A stretch of DNA of 8,219 nucleotides. It comes from Armatimonadota bacterium. GTDB lineage: Bacteria; Armatimonadota; Fimbriimonadia; Fimbriimonadales; Fimbriimonadaceae. The stretch lies in contig JAFAFM010000073.1 of the NCBI GenBank assembly GCA_023423495.1, positions 1-8,219 of the forward strand. Direction: 5' to 3'. Every line of letters begins with the position of its first letter. The first letter of the stretch is position 1. Below are positions 5,439 through 8,219 of the stretch, piece after piece. The notes beneath the pieces are model-generated. The model had not been told where the DNA came from, searched no databases, and saw only the letters and a list, made by a program, of their open reading frames with translations. A program made the position numbers and the translations under genes.

Positions 5439-5542
5439 ACGCCTTTTTAAGTCGGTTCTGAAGATTTTGATGCGGAAAACCTAAAGTTGGTTATCAGACT
5501 TGCCAAATAAATATTGAGGGCCCAGAAGAAGGGCAGCTTAAT
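5439..5542 (+). other. Short intergenic stretch with RBS for the TTG-started gene
   Basis: The 104 bases hold no gene. Near the end, GAAGAAGG (5525-5532) lies 10 bases ahead of the TTG at 5543 and is the likely ribosome site; GCCC (5520-5523) and GGGC (5531-5534) could fold over it as a tiny hairpin. No convincing terminator follows the upstream gene. Confidence 0.4.
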
Positions 5543-6580
5543 TTGAGACCGGAATATTTTGAGGCAATTAGATACCGCAGGTGGAGCGAACTTGAGTTCT
5601 ACGCCAAGAAGTGGCCAGAACAGGCTCTCGCCGACACTGTTTACCAACTCGCCGAGACCATTGGCTCCAAGCCGGACCGCAAAGCGCTAAAACGAATACT
5701 TTGGATTCTGGAGAGGGAAGGTTTCTCCGGGCGAGACTACGAAGATCGCAACGAACCAAGTGAGAAGATGCTTCGTTCGCGCAAATTCTTGATGGCCGGA
5801 ATATGCGTGGACTTCTCGAAGGATGCGACGCACTTCTTTATAATGGGGCGGAGGGGAGCCGAATATGAGGTCCTGCTTGTTGCCGTGCGGGACTCTGACC
5901 GTGAATACCATTTAGAGACCCTCGGTCCCGGCCGCATTACGGGAGCGCCGAATATGGTCAAACTTTGGGAATCTGTCTTTCCGGAGAACAAATGCGAGGT
6001 CGATCCCAACTATGTTGCCGGCAGAATCCTTGAGGCACTGCGAACTGGTTCGCCCTCCGATACCTCCATAAAGCTTCCTTCGTGGTGGCAACGTGCCTTT
6101 GAAAGTGCGGAGGCCGTTTCACATCCATCTTGCGAAATCTCCGTGCGTCCCATGACCAGCAGCGGTCGCCAGAAAGTGCTCCAGTCGGTCCCTTTGATTG
6201 GCAACCTGTTCATTCCGTTTTATGCGGACAACGAGATGTGGACAGACTTCCACGCTGTTCGATGGTTTTCCGACATCGACGATTCGCAGAAGAAAGCAGA
6301 GATCCACAAAATATTGATGGATAGCCTCGATCGTGTGATTACGGATGACCTAGTGGAGGACTATGAACAACGTCTTCTGGATACGGCCTACATCCTCCAT
6401 TGCCAGGGCAACCCAAATGCTGGAGGGGTAATTGAGTTGGCAAAAGATTTCGCTTTGCGACGTGAGAGAAGTGACTTTGGTCAACGACTCCTATTGAACA
6501 CAGCAATCTCTATCGTCGATCTTCCACTTCCGGATGAGGATGACTACTACAGCTCCAACGTGTTGTCCGCTGTTGCGTAG
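5543..6580 (+). CDS. Conserved-looking protein of unknown family (345 aa, TTG start)
   Basis: No ATG or GTG is available between the in-frame stop at 5468 and the clearly coding region, so TTG 5543 (MRPEYFEAIRYRRW...) behind GAAGAAGG is the most likely start. The soluble product has no signal peptide or membrane helix. An N-terminal helical part (1-80) is followed by a beta-containing segment (HFFIMGRRGAEYEVLLVAVRDS, about 97-118) and a helical C-terminal half with HKILMDSLDRVITDDLVEDYEQRLLDTA (about 256-283), ending near DLPLPDEDDYYSS. There are seven or so Trp residues and few Cys. I recognise no domain and assign no function. It follows the toroid enzyme after 104 bases on the same strand, and a lipocalin-like gene begins 35 bases after its TAG. 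Confidence 0.75.
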   Translation: MRPEYFEAIRYRRWSELEFYAKKWPEQALADTVYQLAETIGSKPDRKALKRILWILEREGFSGRDYEDRNEPSEKMLRSRKFLMAGICVDFSKDATHFFIMGRRGAEYEVLLVAVRDSDREYHLETLGPGRITGAPNMVKLWESVFPENKCEVDPNYVAGRILEALRTGSPSDTSIKLPSWWQRAFESAEAVSHPSCEISVRPMTSSGRQKVLQSVPLIGNLFIPFYADNEMWTDFHAVRWFSDIDDSQKKAEIHKILMDSLDRVITDDLVEDYEQRLLDTAYILHCQGNPNAGGVIELAKDFALRRERSDFGQRLLLNTAISIVDLPLPDEDDYYSSNVLSAVA

Positions 6581-6615
6581 CGCATCCACGTGGTGGTTTG
6601 TATCGTCAGTAGGTT

Positions 6616-7080
6616 GTGCTGACTTCAATTATTGTTGCTGCCGTCCTGACGGGTCAAAAAGCTCCCGCGCTGGTGGGAGCCTGGACCACGAAAGTCCAGT
6701 TCCGAACAGGAGCGTTCGCCTCGGTCAAGGACCTTGAATTCATGATGGTCTTTAACCAGGGCGGGACCATGACCGAATCATCCAACTATGACGGCGCGCC
6801 TCCCGTTCCTCCCGCCTATGGAATCTGGCGAAAGATGGGCGGCAACCGGTACCAAGCCAAGTATGTGTTTTACAACCCCAAAGCTCCAATTAAATTCGAA
6901 GACATCTCCTCCGGCGGAGGCTGGATGCCGGCGGGAAAGGGAATCCTTTTAGAAGATATCACCCTGGCTTCCAACGGAGGAACTTACAAATCAAAGCTCA
7001 CCCTCAAAATGTTCGACACTTCGGGCAAGCTTACGGATACTTGGTTAGGAAGCTGCAGCGGGATAAGAATGAAATTCTGA
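6616..7080 (+). CDS. Secreted lipocalin-like small beta-barrel protein
   Basis: The GTG at 6616 is the start, because an in-frame TAG lies only six bases upstream (6610-6612) and the next in-frame ATG (residue 43) would remove the export signal. The 154-residue product begins with a hydrophobic stretch (LTSIIVAAVLTGQ), probably a short signal peptide with cleavage near TGQ-KA. The mature part starts ALVGAWTTKVQF (about 18-29), followed by EFMMVFNQGGTMTESSNY, AYGIWRKMGGNRYQAKYVFYN, a central Gly-rich piece, LTLKMFDTSGKLTD and a final GSCSGIRMKF. 'G.W......F.....F..GGT......P......G.W...G...Y........' is the pattern of small lipocalin/calycin-like secreted proteins common in Gram-negative soil bacteria. 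The ligand is unknown. The first codons also encode the inverted repeat at 6661-6680. It ends in TGA, and the DUF892-like gene begins 49 bases later. Confidence 0.65.
   Translation: MLTSIIVAAVLTGQKAPALVGAWTTKVQFRTGAFASVKDLEFMMVFNQGGTMTESSNYDGAPPVPPAYGIWRKMGGNRYQAKYVFYNPKAPIKFEDISSGGGWMPAGKGILLEDITLASNGGTYKSKLTLKMFDTSGKLTDTWLGSCSGIRMKF
6656..6680 (-). terminator. Terminator-like hairpin with T-tract on the minus strand, inside the lipocalin-like gene
   Basis: GCTCCC (6661-6666) and GGGAGC (6675-6680) are perfect 6-bp arms around an 8-base loop. Read on the minus strand the hairpin is followed at once by TTTTT (6656-6660), the shape of an intrinsic terminator, and a further G-T and A-T pair extend the stem. 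No minus-strand gene ends nearby; the closest upstream one ends at 7964. It may stop antisense transcripts or be chance. Confidence 0.35.
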
Positions 7081-7129
7081 TCGCAGAGATGGTTTCATCC
7101 GAAACTGGGTAGGTTGTCGCCTAAGAGGG

Positions 7130-7621
7130 ATGGAATCAACAAAAGCGCAGACGATCCGGTACCTCCAGGACCTCCACGCCGCCGAAAAGCTGACAGAAGA
7201 CATATTAGACAAACTTGCGGACGACGCCGAAGCGGTGGCGACCGTTAGAACCGTCGCGGCGGAATGTGTTCGGGAAAGCACGATGCGCCGGGAAACCCTC
7301 GAGGCCCGTGTTCGATCTTTGGATGGCAACCTCTCAAGCTTGAAGGACTTTGCCAATAGCACGATGGGCGTCCTGAGTGACATATTCAATTCGGGCCACA
7401 ACCGGGCCGACAAGATTACGATGGACACGATCAAAGCCCATGCCGCCCTCCACATGCTGCATGGATCGTACTGTGCGCTAAGCGAGTTTGCTACGGCAGT
7501 GAACGATCCAGACACCCAGCAGATCGCTGAACGCTACATGGAAGAGGCAATGGCAAGCGCCGACCGCTTGATGCCCGCTATCCGCGCCTCCGCCCGAGCC
7601 GCTGTCAGCATCCCTGCCTAA
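7130..7621 (+). CDS. DUF892/YciE-like ferritin-fold protein
   Basis: The 163-residue product is all-helical and soluble. It begins IRYLQDLHAAEKLTEDILDKLADDAE (9-34), matching the DUF892 (YciE/YciF) opening 'L.D.YAAEKQL...L..MA..A'. Two further helices follow (AAECVRESTMRRETLEARVRSL, about 43-64, and DTIKAHAALHMLHGSYCALSEFATAV), and a last helix contains MEEAMASADRLMPAI. DUF892 proteins are ferritin-like four-helix bundles linked to stress responses. The third helix here has His residues (AHAALHMLHG) where relatives usually show Glu-His-Tyr-Glu-like ligands, so metal binding may differ. ATG 7130 is preceded directly by AAGAGGG with no spacer, an unusual arrangement. The next gene starts 20 bases after its stop. 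The assignment rests on motif memory, so a distant relative is also possible. Confidence 0.7.
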   Translation: MESTKAQTIRYLQDLHAAEKLTEDILDKLADDAEAVATVRTVAAECVRESTMRRETLEARVRSLDGNLSSLKDFANSTMGVLSDIFNSGHNRADKITMDTIKAHAALHMLHGSYCALSEFATAVNDPDTQQIAERYMEEAMASADRLMPAIRASARAAVSIPA

Positions 7622-7641
7622 ATCGAGTATTGTGTTCGGCG

Positions 7642-7977
7642 ATGGAGCCGAACGCACGCTTGGAGCAGCTTTGGGAACTGGTACAGTCCATTCCGGTAGG
7701 CAAAGTCTGTGGCTACGGAGACATTGGCCAAGCCCTGCAAAATCCGGTATCGGGATTGCTGATCGGCCGCTGGATGTCCGTGGCGCCCGACGGCGTTCCG
7801 TGGTGGCGGGTGGTCGCTGCCGACGGTCGCTTGCCCATCTGGAAGAAGGATCCCAACTTGGAGACCTTTCAGCACGATCAGCTTGCCGAAGAGGGCGTCG
7901 AGTTTGAACTCGACGGACGGGTCCGGATGGACCAGTACCGCTGGTTTCCTGACGACGAGCCGACTATTTCAAAGTGA
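7642..7977 (+). CDS. atl: Alkyltransferase-like (ATL) protein, MGMT-type DNA-binding domain without the catalytic Cys
   Basis: The 111-residue product (from ATG 7642; a TTG at 7630 would add four residues) matches the C-terminal DNA-binding domain of O6-methylguanine-DNA methyltransferase. LEQLWELVQSIPVGKVCGYGDIGQAL (about 7-32) is the 'IP.G.V..YG.IA..L' helix-turn-helix region, and GVPWWRVVAADGRL (51-64) is the active-site segment. MGMT has Pro-Cys-His-Arg-Val there; here it is Pro53-Trp54-Trp55-Arg56-Val57, so the acceptor Cys is replaced by Trp, as in ATL proteins. ATLs do not remove the alkyl group; they flip the damaged base and hand it to nucleotide excision repair. His is also replaced (Trp55), and the usual Arg finger before the GXXL helix is not obvious (QNPVSGLLIG). 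The tail EEGVEFELDGRVRMDQYRW is the usual C-terminal part. The 3' end overlaps the convergent minus-strand gene by 14 bases. Confidence 0.88.
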   Translation: MEPNARLEQLWELVQSIPVGKVCGYGDIGQALQNPVSGLLIGRWMSVAPDGVPWWRVVAADGRLPIWKKDPNLETFQHDQLAEEGVEFELDGRVRMDQYRWFPDDEPTISK

Positions 7978-8219
7978 GAGACAGCGTTTTGAACGCCTCT
8001 GCGGCACGAGCAATCCCCTCGTCGTCCACGTCGGCGTGAAGCACCAATCGCAGACGGTCCTTGGCAACCGGAAAACACCAAACACCCTGCTCACGAAGGG
8101 CCTCCGTCCATTCTTTAGCCGGGGTGGGAGTGTTGACCAGGACGATATTGGTTTGCACTCGATCCCAGTCGATCTCCGGTCCTGGAATCTCTGAGATGGC
8201 TTGAGCCAAAGATCGGGCG
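7964..8219 (-). CDS. ltaE: Threonine-aldolase-type PLP enzyme, C-terminal fragment
   Basis: Only the last 84 residues are present; the frame is open to base 8219 and ends with TAG at 7964-7966. The fragment reads ARSLAQAISEIPGPEIDWD, then VQTNIVLVNT, TEALREQGVWCFPVA, RLRLVLHADVDDEGIARAAEAF. This is the small C-terminal domain of low-specificity L-threonine aldolases and related fold-type I beta-eliminating lyases ('LA..L......V....VQTNIV......L...GV......RLRLVTH.DV....I..A...F'), which cleave L-threonine or L-allo-threonine to glycine and acetaldehyde using PLP. The PLP lysine lies outside the window, so activity cannot be judged. It converges on the ATL gene with a 14-base overlap of coding ends, and no terminator is visible between them. 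Confidence 0.82.
   Translation of the reverse strand, partial: ARSLAQAISEIPGPEIDWDRVQTNIVLVNTPTPAKEWTEALREQGVWCFPVAKDRLRLVLHADVDDEGIARAAEAFKTLSLTLK

Noticed and set aside
6586..6593. CCACGTGG palindrome after the 345-residue gene
   Set aside because: It is eight bases long, has no T-tract and no second copy seen; chance is the simplest reading.
7045..7515. 156-residue minus-strand frame
   Set aside because: It is antisense to the DUF892-like gene; its Ser/Arg/Leu-rich composition is typical of a shadow frame.
1..8219. CRISPR arrays, tRNA/rRNA genes, insertion sequences, attachment sites
   Set aside because: I looked for regularly spaced repeats, tRNA-like arms, transposase motifs and long terminal repeats and saw none.

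Overview
The window looks like chromosomal DNA of a diderm (outer-membrane) bacterium with a mid-range GC content. The evidence is a beta-barrel-like outer-membrane protein with a C-terminal Phe, several Sec-type signal peptides, mixed ATG/GTG/TTG starts and uneven Shine-Dalgarno use. The lineage cannot be fixed from sequence reading alone. The overall style (secreted proteins whose mature part begins soon after a 'Gln-Asp' or 'Gln-Gln', a very Cys-rich ArsR regulator, coupled genes without good RBSs) would fit an Armatimonadota-, Acidobacteriota- or similar soil/water lineage, but this is a weak inference. I see no insertion sequence, CRISPR array, tRNA, rRNA or integrase.

Left part, minus strand (about 2177 down to 1). 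A half-length DUF6766 membrane protein is followed by a small anchored or secreted hypothetical. After a 50-bp gap carrying a perfect inverted repeat there is a tightly packed metal-associated operon. It contains a Cys-rich ArsR/SmtB-type repressor; a 27-residue, 11-cysteine metallothionein-like peptide that overlaps the repressor's stop codon and has an excellent AAGGAG ribosome site; a 222-codon signal-peptide plus beta-barrel protein whose frame is interrupted only by two UGA codons spaced as UGA-x-x-UGA; and the start of a secreted YHS/TRASH-like Cys protein that runs off the window. The UGA pair sits where a CxxC motif would make sense. It is the strongest candidate here for something undescribed: a UxxU selenoprotein in a metal-handling operon, or else an interrupted CxxC protein.

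Centre and right, plus strand (2301 to 7977). An acidic small ORF overlaps the start of an SDR oxidoreductase. The SDR is translationally coupled (TAATG) to a 710-residue protein that looks like a cytoplasmic six-hairpin (alpha/alpha-toroid) carbohydrate-active enzyme. Then come a 345-residue protein of unknown family with a TTG start, a secreted lipocalin-like small beta-barrel, a DUF892/YciE-like ferritin-fold protein, and an alkyltransferase-like (ATL) DNA-repair protein with Trp in place of the MGMT catalytic Cys. A convergent minus-strand gene at the right edge is the C-terminal part of a threonine-aldolase-type PLP enzyme.

Functionally, the left operon suggests sensing (ArsR), intracellular buffering (metallothionein-like peptide) and envelope handling (barrel plus YHS protein) of a soft metal or metalloid. 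The right side is a mix of stress/repair-type genes and a carbohydrate-related pair. TGA is used as the ordinary stop of several neighbouring genes, so a genome-wide UGA reassignment is not the explanation for the interrupted gene.
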